Notes: a model not told the origin generated them from the letters alone. Positions 22,532-34,749 are shown, counted from the stretch's first letter. The stretch is DNA of 64,000 nt from Typhlomys cinereus (GCA_023101885.1 JALPQD010000102.1:5302227-5366226), one strand, 5' to 3'. Numbers and translations are program-made.

Positions 22532-22539
22532 GCTTATAA

Positions 22540-23690
22540 ATGTCAGATTCCTGAAAATAGAGAGATGTTCAGAATTTGGTGCTTAGTTAAGACTAAGAAA
22601 GACCAAACTCTTGCTAATTATTAGAACTACAATACAATGGCAACTTAAATTCACAGCTAGCATTTATCAGATGTTTACTGTGATATAAGGTAGGCATTGT
22701 GCTAAGTCATGGTTACACATTCTTTCATATACATTCATTTTCTCATTGTCATAGCTATCTCAATTAACCCTCAGAACCACAATAGGGATTAGGAATCCAA
22801 AAATATTCTTCTCTTGCAGGGAGCCTAATTGAAACTCAGAGAGTTTAAGTCACTTCTTCAAGGCTTTCTGCAGTAGGGAATTATATAATAATTGTGACCT
22901 TTTGGTCAAGACTGAAAAAGACCTTCAATCCTGATGATGAAAGGAGACTTCAAGAATACCCAGTTCAAACAAATTGTATCACCCCCTGATCTATCCTTTT
23001 GCACACAGCCTGGATGAAAACTGTAATATCTGTAATATTACTGACCCCAGGTTACTTCTCCCTGATCCTCTGACCACATCCTCAGCAGATATTGGCACAG
23101 CTCAATTCTTGGCCCTAGATCTCAACCACTCTTTATGACCATCCTTTCCTTCTTAGCTAAGCCTCACCTGAAGGGGAAATAAAACTGTGCGCTCAAATGG
23201 TGATGACTGGGCATAATGTCACTACGACTACTCAGGATGAGAATGACCACAGGGTCAAGTGACAGGAGCATAACACTAGTGCTTCCAAAGAGAGGAAGCA
23301 GTCTGCAGACCTGACATCTCCTGCCCAAAGGGAGAGGCCAGGTCTGGAAGAGTCTGCCTTACAGGACACCAGCACACAGCAAACACATGCACTGCCAATG
23401 ATTCCAGAACCCAGGTCACTGGCTACAGTCAATGAGCATTTTTCACTAGACCTACATTCCAGGCACTACCCTTAGCACTTAATGTTATTGTCTACATCAG
23501 CTCTTCATTATGCCAACACTCATGTTTCATATAATTCCTATTCAACAGATAAGAACTCATCAGCATAAAAAGCCTTGGTAATATATCCAAGGTGATGAGG
23601 AGACATACTTAGCAACCCATCGTGCTAACCACAAATACAAAGCACCTGCCAGTAAGTAACTACTACACATAGTCACTGCTTGCAGTTTGC
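22540..23690. other. Unassigned, apparently unique sequence
   Basis: Only short open frames are present. I see no gene, SINE or LTR. Confidence 0.45.
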
Positions 23691-23693
23691 CTG

Positions 23694-24110
23694 CATTGTT
23701 GCCAATAAATTCACAACCAAATGACTTATAAGGGGTTGTATTTTCTCTTACGATAGTCTGGTTAGAGTTCTCAATCCAACTTGGCAGGAGACTCTATACC
23801 AACACCAGGGGCTGAGGAAACTGGTCACAAGATAGCCACATCTTCAAGAGTGCTGAGAGAGGGTCAATCCTTCCTTGCTAAACCAGCATGTCTGACAAAG
23901 CATACTAAAGGATGGCAGTTTCATCAACCAGTTCCTCTCATCTTATCTACCTGCCCTGGGACTAGCTCCACTCACCATGGGCTGGATGTTCCCATCAATT
24001 AGACAATCTCCTGCAGCCTTGCTAAGGGTCCAATTCAACTACTAATTCTCGAAACTGTGCCCAAAACTCAGAACCTTCAGTTGCCAAGTTGACACCAGTA
24101 CCTAACTATG
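23694..24110 (-). mobile_element. MaLR-like LTR repeat, family A, copy 2
   Basis: It begins GTTGCCAATAAATTCACAAC in plus sense and runs collinear with 8829-9232 and 63617-64000, ending near CCAAGTTGACACCAG. It is the best-preserved full-length copy of this family in the window. Confidence 0.6.
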
Positions 24111-24114
24111 ATAG

Positions 24115-26195
24115 TCACATACATGTTCCAAAACCAGATGTGTAAGTTCATCTCCTGCACACAGTGAATGTACTGACAATCATTGATGCCAAAAGGACAC
24201 ATGGCGATCATGAGAAACCTCTTGGGACACAGTCCAGTCTCCCCAGACAGTACCTCCAGTTTCCCTTGCCAATCACCTCCTCTTGTACGGAGGAAACTAT
24301 TATCACTCAGTGATGAACAATCTCAAGTGGAAACCTCACATCTCTTTGAAGAAGAAACAATTAGCAATCAAACTGTTGACTGCAAAAAATTACACAATAA
24401 AAATTCTACAGTCTTCAACAAGAAAAGCTATCCAATCACACATTTTCTTCTATTCTTTATACTTGTGAGAAATAAATATATACATCCATCTACATGCATA
24501 CATGAATACAGATATATAATTAAAGATGTCATTTTACTTGGCATTGAAGTAAGAATAATTGATTTAAATAATCTCTTGGAGCCAACGGGGCTTGAAGAGT
24601 CTTTGATCATTTTTCTCTAGCCATGTAGAAAGTGGCATTAAGACTGTGTTAAGTTTCACACATTTTCTTTAACTGAGGGAGAAAGAAATGAATCAAAGGA
24701 CCACAGAAGCCACTTAAATACAATCAGACCTTGTTCAGATTCAGAAAAAACTCAACCATGTGGTTGACATAAGAGACCTCTTAGAATTTTGAGGTGAAAA
24801 TAAGCCTAGCTCATTGGGAGACCTGTTCTTGCTGAGCAGCCTCTTCCAGTGGGCAGTGTGGTAGCCTCGTCCCTGTGTATGCTGGCACCCACTCTTCTGT
24901 GACTGCTCCTTCAGGGTCTTAGTCACACCATGTAGTAATACCTAGCCCAGAGCCAGCACTCAGTAAAGTCATTTACTTGCTTAGCAAGTCTTGCATTTGA
25001 TTCCCAGTACCATCAGAAGACCAAATGATCTGACACAAAGAACACTAGCAGAGAACTGAACAAAGAGGACAGGAAGTCCCACCTAGAGAAACAAGTGAGT
25101 GACAGCATGCCCTGTGCCTCTTTTTTGGTGCAATAAGTCCAGTTGGAGCCATGTTGGCTTTCCCAGTAACACACAGGGAAGACAGGGCATCCTTTGCAGG
25201 GCCAAAACAAATAAGCTACCAGAGAGTCAACTGTGGTTCATTCCCTGTGACCTTCAGCAACTGTCTCTTTCTCACCAGGGTTGAAGAGATAAGAGGGCTA
25301 CCTCTGAGTAACGTTTCTTCAAGCTCTGACACATTAAATCCCACTTCCCTAAGAACATTCTTAACCCACAACTCTCTGGGTGTCCCCCAGTTCTTATTTT
25401 AAAAAAATACAGTTGATTCTCATTATTTATGATTCCATATTTATAAGCTCACTACAATATGTTTTTGCACTAAAATCAGGCCTTACTTCAGCAGACACTG
25501 GTGTACTTGTGCAGAACAGGGAAACGTGGAGGTACCCAGCTGCATACACCATGCAGAGGTCAAGCAAGGCAGCTCTCTGCTTTCTTTTTTCAGTTCTCAT
25601 GCTGTACATAAGTGTTCTTTTTTGAAGTCTGCAAAATGTCATGTTCCTGTCTTTTCTGTGCTTTTGGTTGGTGATTTTATCCTTTAAAATGGCCTCTGGG
25701 CATACTGCTAAAGAACTATGCAGTGTTCTCAAGCACAAGAAGCAATGTGTGTCTTCCAGAGAAAGCACATGTATTAGATCTGCCTTCATTCAGGCATGAG
25801 CTACAGGGTTACTAGCCTTGAGTTCAATGTTAATGAACAGCATTGCATATTAAGTAAATGTCTTTAAGTAAAACAATGGTCACATGCTGACCCATTGCTG
25901 AATGTATAGAGGTCAGCAACTCACAAGCCTATATTTCCCCTAAGAACTAGTTTAGTATTTGCTAATTATTTGCTGTCCCAAATAATGAAAATCAGTCGAT
26001 TATTATTGAATATCTCAATTCAGGATATAAAGACTTTTATATGCCATTGTATGGAAAGGTAGATGGCAAACCCTGAACCTATATACAGTGTGCAATCTAC
26101 CCAACCTTGTGACAAAGCACTGTAATTGAAATGTGGTCTAGTTAGAATGAACAACAGTGACTAGTGTGAAAAACAAAATTTCTGTATGTGTAATT
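24115..26195. other. Largely unassigned sequence
   Basis: No gene is recognised. A weak ID-like fragment (TTGCTTAGCAAGTCTTGC, then GATTCCCAGTACC) lies at about 24970-25015. The open frames of 81-145 codons here show no recognisable domain and I treat them as chance. Confidence 0.4.
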
Positions 26196-26825
26196 GTGTG
26201 CACAGGCGCTCGCAGGGGATGTGCGCATGTCAGGTCAATGTCAGGTGTCTTTAATCACTCTCCACTTTAGATTTTGAGACAGGGTCTTTCACTAAACCTG
26301 AGTGTTTCACTTACCTTCTTTTACTACTGTGAGACAACACTCAGAATCAAGCAACTTAAGGAGAAAAAGGAAGATTTGTTTGGCTTACAGTTTCAGAAAG
26401 GAGACACAGTCCGTTATGGCAGAAAAGATATCATGGGCAGCAAAAGCTGAAGGTGACTCAGGTCACGAGGCAGGGAGAGCAAGCAGCAGACTTCAAATGC
26501 AAATTGCTAGCAGAAGCTGGGCAAAGACACTCAAACTCAAGGTCCCACCCCCTATGACCTCCAGCAAAGTTCCACCTCCTAAAGTTGCCACAGGCTTTTC
26601 AAACATTAACAGCAGCTAAGATGCAAACACATGAGCATGTGGGAAATAACTCACATTTAACCCATGCCAAGGGGTTCACTGATTTGTCTAGACTGGCTAT
26701 CTGTGAGTTCTGGTGACCTGCCCATCTCCAGTGCAGCAACCAGTTTTTAGCTGGGGATCGGAACTCAGTTCCTTATGCTTGTGTGGCAAAAGCATTACTG
26801 AATGAGCCATCTCTTCAGGCTTCAA
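26196..26825 (-). mobile_element. B3-type SINE, antisense, split by an LTR
   Basis: The left part, about 26196-26305, is the TG-rich end and body (GTCAGGTGTCTTTAATCACTC, GAGACAGGGTCTTTCACT). The right part, about 26665-26825, is the rest of the body and the antisense tRNA-like head (GGAACTCAGTTCC, GAGCCATCTCTTCAGG). The middle is a MaLR-type LTR. Confidence 0.7.
26306..26664 (-). mobile_element. MaLR-type LTR, antisense, inside a B3 SINE
   Basis: The plus-strand order is GAGACAACACTCAGAATC, AAGCAACTTAAGGAG, TTTGGCTTACAGTTTC, then TCCACCTCCTAAAGTTGCC. This matches the two LTRs of the provirus at 43741-46608. It is a solitary LTR, probably left by recombination between the two LTRs of a provirus. 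Confidence 0.7.
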
Positions 26826-26829
26826 CACA

Positions 26830-27595
26830 CACAAAAAAAATTTTATTTCTATGGCTCGTGACAAAATTATTACACATGCCATGGCCTTCTAACACAGGTA
26901 TACCCATGTGGAAAGCTGAGACTTTGTAGAAATACATTTCTTCTATCTTATGATTACATGTGTACTCTGAATCCTGTAGGAAATAGTCCAAACATTCCTA
27001 AGCTTTCTCCTCAGATCATTCAGTAACTGTCATTAATAATTGCAGGTAGTAGCCCCATGAGAAAGTTCTCCACAAACCCACTGCAGACATACAGGCTGGT
27101 AGTAATAAATAATTCATACACACACACCTGAAACTCCCAGGGAGATGCGCTGAACATTGAAAGAGCGGAACATTTGAGTCTGCAAAGGAGAAAATGAAAA
27201 AGAAAAGAACAGGAAAAAAGGGAGGAAGGAAAGAATCAAACTGACCAACAAAACAAGAGTTCAGGAAATAAACGCCATTTCAAAGAAGCATTGGCAAGAG
27301 ACATCAAGATGTATTTCAAATGGGAAGTGGAGGTGGCCAATCACTATTGTTTTTCTTCATGAGGTAACTTGCTACCCTAAATCTCCAGCACAGTCAGTCC
27401 AACTGCAATTCTCACCACAAACCCCTGCCAGCACACAGGGGTTTGTCCTGTGAGAATGTCAAGATTTAAAGAGCATCTTCCTACTCTGAACCAAGACAGG
27501 AGGATCCAGGTCTTACCCACATGGCTAAATGATGGCCACTAAGTAGCTTAACTTTTAAACCCTAGGTTCCACACTCACATGGAAAAAGAGGCCAG
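26830..27595. other. Unassigned sequence
   Basis: No gene or repeat that I can define; an A-rich purine stretch lies at about 27186-27236. Confidence 0.4.
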
Positions 27596-27597
27596 AA

Positions 27598-27750
27598 TGT
27601 ATAGGGTGGGCTTAGTAAGTGAAAGGTCCTGGACTCAATCCCAGAACCCCTAAAAGAAGAATCAAATAAGTAAACATGGTGGCCCACTGAAATCCTAGCA
27701 CTCAGGAATTAAGCAGGAGGAGCAAAATTCAAGGTCAGCTGTATGTTAAA
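27598..27750 (+). mobile_element. B4-like SINE (ID + B1)
   Basis: An ID-type head remnant (GGTCCTGGACTCAATCCC) is followed by a B1-type body (GGTGGCCCACTGAAATCC, CAGGAATTAAGCAGGAGG, CAAGGTCAGC). This is the composition of rodent B4 elements; the copy is old. Confidence 0.65.
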
Positions 27751-28443
27751 AATGTTATGTATATGTTATACTTTGAATTGTTAGGGCAATCCAAGGGGCA
27801 TGTAAGATGCATCTCAGAGACATCTTTAGAGTTATCAAGCATGAAAGGAGAGACTCCTCCGGGGAAAGGAAAAGGAAGAGTGGCCTTCCCAGCTCTTCCA
27901 CTCCCTTTCTTTCACTGCCAAGTCAATGAATCTCTGACTTGTCAGAGACCAAAATGAATCCTACCTGTCAAACAATGCTATCTATTACCAGTCCAGCAGC
28001 ACGTAGAAAACACAATGTTATACCATTGACATGAGAAGGAGGAACAAGTGTCAGGGAAATCAACTTGAACAAATGAATAGCAGATGAAGAAAAACATCCT
28101 CAAAGGGCAGTGTCGGCCGCAAGTAACTACAAGCAGGAGAGAGAAAGAATCCCCAAGAGCACAGTGAGTAACAAAGCTCCTGAAGCTCAGCCTGAAAACC
28201 TCCCAGGCTAAAGGCTTCGGTTCTCAGCTGAAAATCCAGATCCCTGTCACCCTCACCCAGCAGTTCCATGACAGCTTCTATTCGGCTACCTAGGAACTGC
28301 CCAACAGCCCTCCCAGCCCGAAGATCCACCATGGAAACCTGACTCTGAGTTCATCATTTCTGAGAAAGCAATCATTAAAGATTTCATCCAAGAATAAAGC
28401 AAAAACCCAAAATATTTACATCAGCATGTCAGCAAATGCCTGA

Positions 28444-28444
<1 letters not shown>

Positions 28445-28481
<37 letters not shown>
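28445..28481. repeat. (CA)n microsatellite
   Basis: A pure CA tract followed by CGTACACTAATAAATAAAATAAAC, which may be the tail of a lost SINE. Confidence 0.9.
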
Positions 28482-28483
<2 letters not shown>

Positions 28484-28746
28484 ACACTAATAAATAAAAT
28501 AAACAAAAAGAAAACACATCTAGAAGATAAGCAAGGTTAGTAAAGTAAGTAAAAATACAAAGCAGAGAATTGAAGGTCTGAAGACATACTGTGGACTGTT
28601 ATCAGGTGAGCCTCTTAACTTCACTCTTTCTTTCTCCCTTTAGAACCGGATGGAATCATGGGCCTTCAGAGCCTCTTTTAGCTCATACAATCCACTCTTC
28701 TGAAATGACTATAAAAATGTCATGCTTTTAAGAAAGCAAATGGAAT

Positions 28747-28815
28747 TGGGCTGGCAAGAGAGTAGCTAGAGCTGGGTGCAGCTCAGTGGCAGAGAGCTCG
28801 CTCAGCATACATTTT
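28747..28815 (+). mobile_element. ID-like SINE fragment
   Basis: GGTGCAGCTCAGTGGCAGAGAGC, then TCGCTCAGCATAC, matches the A-box half of ID/B4-type heads. The rest is absent. Confidence 0.5.
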
Positions 28816-28819
28816 TAAT

Positions 28820-29215
28820 GAACAGGCTACAAAACCTTAAGATGGGCCCAAGACTCCTACTTCCACTTCCTCCTACTATCTTAGGCCTTACCTAGTCCCT
28901 GAGCACCTGACACCTCTTGGTCTAACTTTTGCTGCTATCTCTCCATGGGACCTGTGGACCCCATGGAATGTCACTTCAATGGCACTACGGCCCACATCCA
29001 CGTATCTTGCAGACAGCTCCGCAGAGATCCTGTCTGTATCTGAGCTGCTGCATATACATCTCATGCAGCCAGCCTCACACCTACGAGGAGGACGCCTCCT
29101 CATCTCAGCTGGAGGCCTGGCCTGACCACTAATTCCACTGTCCCTGCTTCCCTTCCTTGGTTTGCATCTGATCCACAAAGCAAAAGAGGGGCTGACTATC
29201 TGTACAAAGTCAAAA
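28820..29215. other. Unassigned sequence, locally GC-richer
   Basis: The stretch 28900-29180 is richer in C and G than its surroundings and has open frames on both strands (67 and 96 codons). Neither shows a known motif. Function is unknown. Confidence 0.35.
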
Positions 29216-29220
29216 GTTTA

Positions 29221-29368
29221 GTTTTTCATTGTAGTTTTAACTTTGGTTTGGAAAAGGAGTCTCCCTATGCAGCCAAGGTGGTTTTCAAAACTGTAATCTG
29301 CCTATCTCCACTTCTGGAGCTCCAGGGTCACAGGTGTGTGACTTACATGCCCACATCTAGCTATAAAA
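29221..29368 (-). mobile_element. Old B1-like SINE, antisense
   Basis: The order matches antisense B1: TTTGGAAAAGGAGTCTCCC, then GGTTTTCAAAACTGTAATC, TGCCTATCTCCACTTCTGG, and GTGACTTACATGCCCACATC. Confidence 0.6.
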
Positions 29369-29734
29369 GGGAAGGCTTTGTAGGTTAGATCCTGTCATGG
29401 GTTTCTGACATCAAAACACAATTGCAGAACTATTGTAGTCAGGAAGTATGGCTAAGGGGCAAGAGCAGAAATAATGTTTGCCTGAGTAACTGGAGTGATG
29501 TGAGTTACCTACACGTTAAGTGAGGATAGAGCCTGTAGCTCACAGGGCCACCAGACAGCTCTAAACTGGGCAAGTCAAGCCCAGCCAAATCTTTCTAAAC
29601 ACATCTTTTTCCTATCTCAAAACCAGGAAAGATATCTGTAATTCTGTAACATGTAAATTATGTTGTTATGAACAGAGGCATTCCACAGCCATAAGGCCAG
29701 CCTCTGTGCTGCAATGCTAGACTGAAAGCTCTGA

Positions 29735-30100
29735 GTCCCCTGCACCAGCCACTTCTCCCCTTGCTATGACAAAATGCCTGACAAAAGCAACTTAAGAAAG
29801 AAAGGTTTGTTTCAGCTCACCTGTGAGGATACAGTTCATCATGGCCAGGAAGGCATAGCAGCAAGAGCTCAAGGTAACAGTTCACACTGTATCCCCAGTC
29901 AGGAAGCAGAGAGAGATGAATTTGTAGGCTCAGCTTGCTTTCTCCTTTTTATACACCTTGAAACCTGAGTCTATGAAATGGTGCCACCACGTTCAAAGTG
30001 GGTCTCCCTTCCTTAGTTAAACATTTCTGAAGATAACTCATAGACACACCTAAGGGTATGTTTCCATGGTATTCTAAATCCTAACAAGTTGACAACAAAA
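29735..30100 (-). mobile_element. MaLR-like or URR-like repeat, antisense
   Basis: Plus-strand order: TTGCTATGACAAAATGCC, AACTTAAGAAAGAAAGG, TTTGTTTCAGCTCACC, then CTAAGGGTATGTTTCCATG and CAAGTTGACAACAAAATC. It is the reverse-orientation counterpart of 9233-9607. Confidence 0.6.
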
Positions 30101-30149
30101 TCAACCCATATATCCTTCTACTGCTTATACTGAAAAGGAGACATGTTTC

Positions 30150-30515
30150 TATTTCTGCTTATGTTTGTGTGTGTGCCTCCCTCGTGTGTATGTGTGTGTG
30201 TGCGTGTGTGTGGTGTATTTGTGTTGTCATGTATGTTGTACACATGCAGTGATGTACATACATAGATATGCTGCATTATGAAGCTGACATTGGATATATT
30301 CCTTGATTGCTGAATCACAGAGCACATCCATCCCAACTAGCCAGCTTGCCCCAGGGTTCCAGTCTCTGCTTCAAGAGTACTGGAGTTAGAGGGTGTCCAC
30401 ATACCCACTCACCTGATTTTTATGGAGATGATGGAGATCCAGATTCTGGTGCTTATGTTTGTACATCAAGTACATGTTATCTATTGAGCCATATCTCCAA
30501 CTCTTCATTTTGTTT
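30150..30515 (-). mobile_element. B3-type SINE, antisense, with (TG)n
   Basis: A TG-rich tail at about 30167-30212 is followed by a diverged body. It ends with an antisense tRNA-like head (TATTGAGCCATATCTCCAAC at about 30482-30501). Confidence 0.55.
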
Positions 30516-30519
30516 AAAC

Positions 30520-32035
30520 AAAGGACAGGCAATGTTTTGCAATTGCAATTTGCAATTGTAATGGAATTCGTCATTTCTCAATTGAAAGAGGAAAACAGTA
30601 GTTTTTTACAGCCAAACCCAAAGCAAAAGTCCGTAGTCACTGGCTGCTATATCATCATGGGGAGTTTGAAGTGAGTACTTAGAGTGGGAGCCCCAAGGTT
30701 AGCCATCAAGTAGCAAGTCAGCCTTCATGGAACTCCAACTATGCAGCAGAAATCACATGTAACAGAGAGCAAGGAAGTCCATTCAACACTTACAGCCCAA
30801 GCTTAGCACCATATTGAAAAAAAATGCAGACTTGTAACAGCCCATTTAGTAGGTTCATTTAATAAAACAAACTATCCCCGTAGAGATGGTCCCAGGTACC
30901 TACTTATCAGCAAACTACTTAAATCAACATAGAAGTTATTACATAGTCTTTGATTTAAAACTCAAGTTAATGCTGACAAAATAATTCTAGGTTTTCCCAT
31001 TCACATAGGAAGCATGCCTCAGTAAGTAATTAACAGATTTCTTTTTATTCCCCCCTCTTGAGTCTATGGTTCTACTTATTGCCTCTACTGGGCTCTTGGA
31101 AAGAGGCTCAAAGACTCCAATGTTCTTTCATTGCAGCAGGTTCCAACCCTGGGAAGCAGTAGTGAGACACGTCCTCCTTCCTATACTCACTTATCTCTTC
31201 TCCAAGAGGCACAAATTCAAGTTTCAGACTGTTGAGCAGGTAGGTTGGGCTTCTGCCCATGCTGCTTTTATTATGAGCTGTGCAGAGATGTTTTTAACAA
31301 AATAGCCATTTCCTCCTAGCAGACTCCATAATTCTTCTATAATCATGGAGTCCCTGATAGGTTCCACACTCACATTAAAAGGAATAATGTAACCCTACAC
31401 ATAAGGGTGGAAATAGAAAGAGAAACAAAGAAAAAGTCTGGATGGGTCAGGCATCTCAAGCAAAGTGTGCTGAAAGGGAAAATCTAACAAGCTCTACCAA
31501 GCTTTCTCTAAAAAATTACGACTTTAGTCCTGTACATCAAACACTATTATGACATATGTACATATGTACAGACATATCAGAATAAAATTTTTGATAACAG
31601 AAATAATTATTCATCATAAAAAGAATGTTTTCATCTAAAGTACAACAAACGCACACAAGAATCCAGCAAATCTCTAAAGGAAAAAAGTCCTTCCTGTTTT
31701 AAGAAAATTTTAATATTCAGCACATGTGTTAGTGATACCTGGCAGAAGTCAGAAAATGTTACACCTAAGAACTCAATTTATTTGGCCAATCACATTTCAG
31801 CCTCTAGCAAATGATAAGTTCATGCCTGCTCCACACCCAACTGCCTAGATCATGGTGGGCACTCAGCAATTGTAAGTGCAAGAGTAAGTTGGTGACTACT
31901 TCAATATTAAAATGCCTTTGGGGTTGGGTACAACTCCTACAAGTCAATGTCTTGATGAACAAATAAGAATTAAACCTAAGGTTTGAATTAAAATATTTCT
32001 GGAGGGAAACCACTTTCCTCTCATGCACAAACCAC
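30520..32035. other. Unassigned sequence
   Basis: No gene or clear repeat. A short palindromic stretch, ACATATGTACATATGTAC, lies at about 31554-31571. Confidence 0.45.
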
Positions 32036-32057
32036 TGGGTGCTATCCCCAGCATTTC

Positions 32058-32203
32058 AAAAAGGAAGGGAAGGGGAGGAGAGGGAGGAAAGGGGAGGGGA
32101 GGATAAGAGAGAGGAAGAGAGGGGGGAAAGGAAAGGAAAGGAAAGAAAAAAAGGAAAGGAAAAGAAAAAGGAAAGGAAAGAAAAAAAGAAAAGGAAAGGT
32201 TCA
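32058..32203. repeat. Homopurine GA-rich tract
   Basis: About 145 bp almost wholly of A and G, with GGGGAGGAGAGGG-type sequence giving way to repeated GGAAA units. Such polypurine-polypyrimidine tracts can form triplex DNA and are often unstable. Confidence 0.9.
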
Positions 32204-32439
32204 TTTTTTGAGACAATATAAATATCCCCAATCTAACTGGACTCAATAGACACCATTATCTACTACATAGTACACATTACCCAGCTATAATGAGTACCAT
32301 AAAAGCCATGAACACAAACAAACCCATGTGGTGGTTCCTACAGCCCTAGAAATCCTCCTCGGCTCCTTTTCAGTGACAGAGATGCATGACCACACTTAAA
32401 CTCCTCTTCATTAGCACTGAAACCCTGGATAAGGCCACC

Positions 32440-32790
32440 AGCACCAACTAATCTATATTGTAGGCTATCATGCACAGGGTCATGTGTTTGATTCTTCAGT
32501 TGTTAGGAAGGTCATGGCACCTTTGGGAGATGGAGCCTTGATGGAGGAACACAGTCACAAAAGTGGGCCTTGAGGTTGGTTAGCCCCACCCAGCTTCAAT
32601 GAGTAGTAAGTCTGCTTTTGAGTTTGGTCTCCATCATATCTGCAGTGACCCAAGCCATGTCTGCAACCAGTCATGCCTTTTCCACCTTGAAAGACTGTAT
32701 CTCCCCTCTGGACCTGTAAGCTGAATAAATCTCCCTTTCTCCTCTTAAGTTGGTTAAGTCTCAATGGTGTCTCACAGTAACAGAGAAGAA
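32440..32790 (+). mobile_element. MaLR-like LTR or related rodent repeat
   Basis: GGAGATGGAGCCTTGATGG, GGCCTTGAGGTTGGTTAGCC and GACTGTATCTCCCC are followed by AAGCTGAATAAATCTCCC (a polyadenylation-signal context) and a CTCACAGTAACAGAG end. This order is typical of rodent MaLR-type LTRs on the plus strand. Confidence 0.55.
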
Positions 32791-32794
32791 TAAC

Positions 32795-33440
32795 AGGCCA
32801 TGGTCAAAATACTGATGCATTTATAAAATGACAATCTGGTCCCATCTCCCTTAGATCAAAATACTATGGAAATTCTTAATCTTTACAGGGGATTCTTTTC
32901 ATTGACCAGCCTGGGATTACCTCTTTAACCCCTCTCCTCCTATTCCTCTCATGGCCATTTAACAGCCTTACTGTTTCTTCAATATGCAATTCACTCTTCT
33001 CTCCCACCACCAAAACCTTGCAGTATATTGTCTCTATGCTTGAATCTCTAACATGTCTCTGACACATTCCCATTATTGCTTTTAAATCAGTCTCCATCAC
33101 CAAGACTCATGGTTCCACAGACATCAGATTGCACATGCCTGGTTTTTTGTATCCTGATGCCTACACACAAATACTTTCTAAATTAACAAATGAATGAATG
33201 GTTAGATTTCTTTCAGAGCTCCTTTTAATTATCTTCAGGCCATAACTTTAGGGTTTCATTAATGTACTTGTAATTGGAACAAAAGCTTTGACTAAGACAA
33301 AATATATTCTTAGATGTACACACACACAAGGTTAGTGAATTACACACTATATCAAGAACACTTAGTCCTTTTCCCTCTTTACTTATTCATTGCTTGTGAT
33401 CCATGATTAAATTTGTGATATGATTCAAAAGTGTCTATGT
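32795..33440. other. Unassigned sequence
   Basis: No gene or repeat recognised apart from a short CA run near 33320. Confidence 0.4.
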
Positions 33441-33442
33441 AA

Positions 33443-33497
33443 GTCATGACCAGGCACAGTTAGAACATGCCTGCGATCCCAGCATTTGGAAGGGTCA
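33443..33497 (+). mobile_element. B1-like fragment
   Basis: ACCAGGCACAGTTAGAACATG, then CCTGCGATCCCAGCATTTGG, matches the first third of a B1 element. It is cut off by the next repeat. Confidence 0.5.
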
Positions 33498-34175
33498 CAA
33501 GTTTTGTTAACTTGACTGCATTTGGAATCATCACAGAAATGTGCCTCCGAGTATGTCTATTGAATGTTTCCAAAGAGATTTAACTGAAGAGGGAAGACTA
33601 TCCTAAATACAGGCATCCCATAAAAAGGAGAAAGTGAGAGCTGGTGAGATGACTGTCAGTAAAGAGCCTACTGCAGAAGCACAAGGACGTGAGTTTGGAT
33701 CCCCAGAATTCATGTAGAAAGTAAGGTGTGGCAGCACATACCTAAAACCCCTACCTTTGTGGTTAAGTGAGACACATACACCCCTGAAGTTCATGGCCAG
33801 CTTAGCTGAATCAGTGACTCTGTCTCAAAAATCAAAGGTAGAGAGTGATCACAAAAATACGTCACTCAACACCAACCTTTGATTACCACACTCACATGTG
33901 CACACGTGCACATCATGTACGCACATATATATGTGCACATATTACACTTACTTGACACCACACACACATATACATGCATGCACACATGCACACATGCACA
34001 CATGCACACACACACACATACACACACACAGAACCTGAGCTGAGTATTCACCCCTGACTCCGTAACCTACTATGTTATATTCCATGCTGCAACCCTCCTG
34101 CCAAGATGAGCAGCATTTCCTCAAACTGGAAACCAAAATAAACCCTTTTCTCTTTTTGAGGTTGCTACTTAAGCA
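33498..34175 (+). mobile_element. MaLR-like or URR-like repeat split by a B3 SINE
   Basis: The left part, 33498-33640, has GTTAACTTGACTGCATTTGG and AACTGAAGAGGGAAGAC. The right part, about 34036-34175, has GAGCTGAGTATTCACC and CCAAAATAAACCC. Both belong to one repeat related to 9233-9607, with a B3 SINE in the middle. Confidence 0.65.
33641..34035 (+). mobile_element. B3-type SINE nested in a MaLR-like repeat
   Basis: The head is AGCTGGTGAGATGACTG, the B box GAGTTTGGATCCCC, the body ATGGCCAGCTTAGCTG, and a long CA-rich tail spans 33950-34031. It sits at GTGAGAGCTG / CTGAGCTGAG, inside the word GTGAGCTGAG expected for the host repeat. Confidence 0.7.
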
Positions 34176-34374
34176 TACAAATATCAAAGATGCCCTGTTA
34201 CATTGTGGCGACAGTTGATAGAAATTGATATAGTGCTTGTCACAGAGCATAGAGTCTAAGATAAACAAGAGGCCAGGCCTTACAACATCTTCAGCTTTTG
34301 TGTTTATTATCCAAGAGCCATTCATTTTGCAGCTGCCAAAAGGTGACTAGACTGAGTGAAATCTGCCAAGTGAA

Positions 34375-34745
34375 TGTGACAGTTGGTTACAGATGTCAGC
34401 TTAACAATGAGACTTTGGGCACTTTGTGAAAGATTGCTTGATTGAAGCAAACCCTAGGGAAGCCTTTGGAAGATTATCAACTTCAAATGGGAGTACACAC
34501 CTAGTGAGTGTACTCATTCCCTGGATGTGTTTTAGCATCCAGCCATACTGGCAAGGAAGGAAGTATGCCTCACTCTATTTTTCCTGTGGATGTGGCATGG
34601 CCAGTTCCTTCAGCTCCTAATATTAGCATAAACTCTCCTGTCATACTGATAAATGTAACAGAAATGTAAGCTGGAATAAACCCCTTTGTTACCCTAAGTC
34701 CTCTGGGTCCTGTACTTATTCCTCAATGGAATATGAAACTAACAC
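34375..34745 (+). mobile_element. MaLR-like LTR
   Basis: It contains GCATGGCCAGTTCCTTCAGC and AAACTCTCCTGTCATACTG, matching family A read in reverse, then GTAAGCTGGAATAAACCCC and an end ACTAACACAGC typical of MaLR-type LTRs. Confidence 0.6.
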
Positions 34746-34749
34746 AGCA

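Noticed and set aside
28060..28332. Minus-strand 90-codon frame starting with ATG in a CCACC context
   Set aside because: The first roughly 35 residues look protein-like and a GGTGAGG donor-like word follows. However, the frame degenerates into Leu/Phe/Ser-rich sequence, stops lie just upstream, and I find no matching acceptor that keeps the frame.
28888..29178. Arg-rich 96-codon minus-strand frame
   Set aside because: It has no motif, overlaps a frame on the other strand and lies in a short GC-richer patch, which favours chance open frames.
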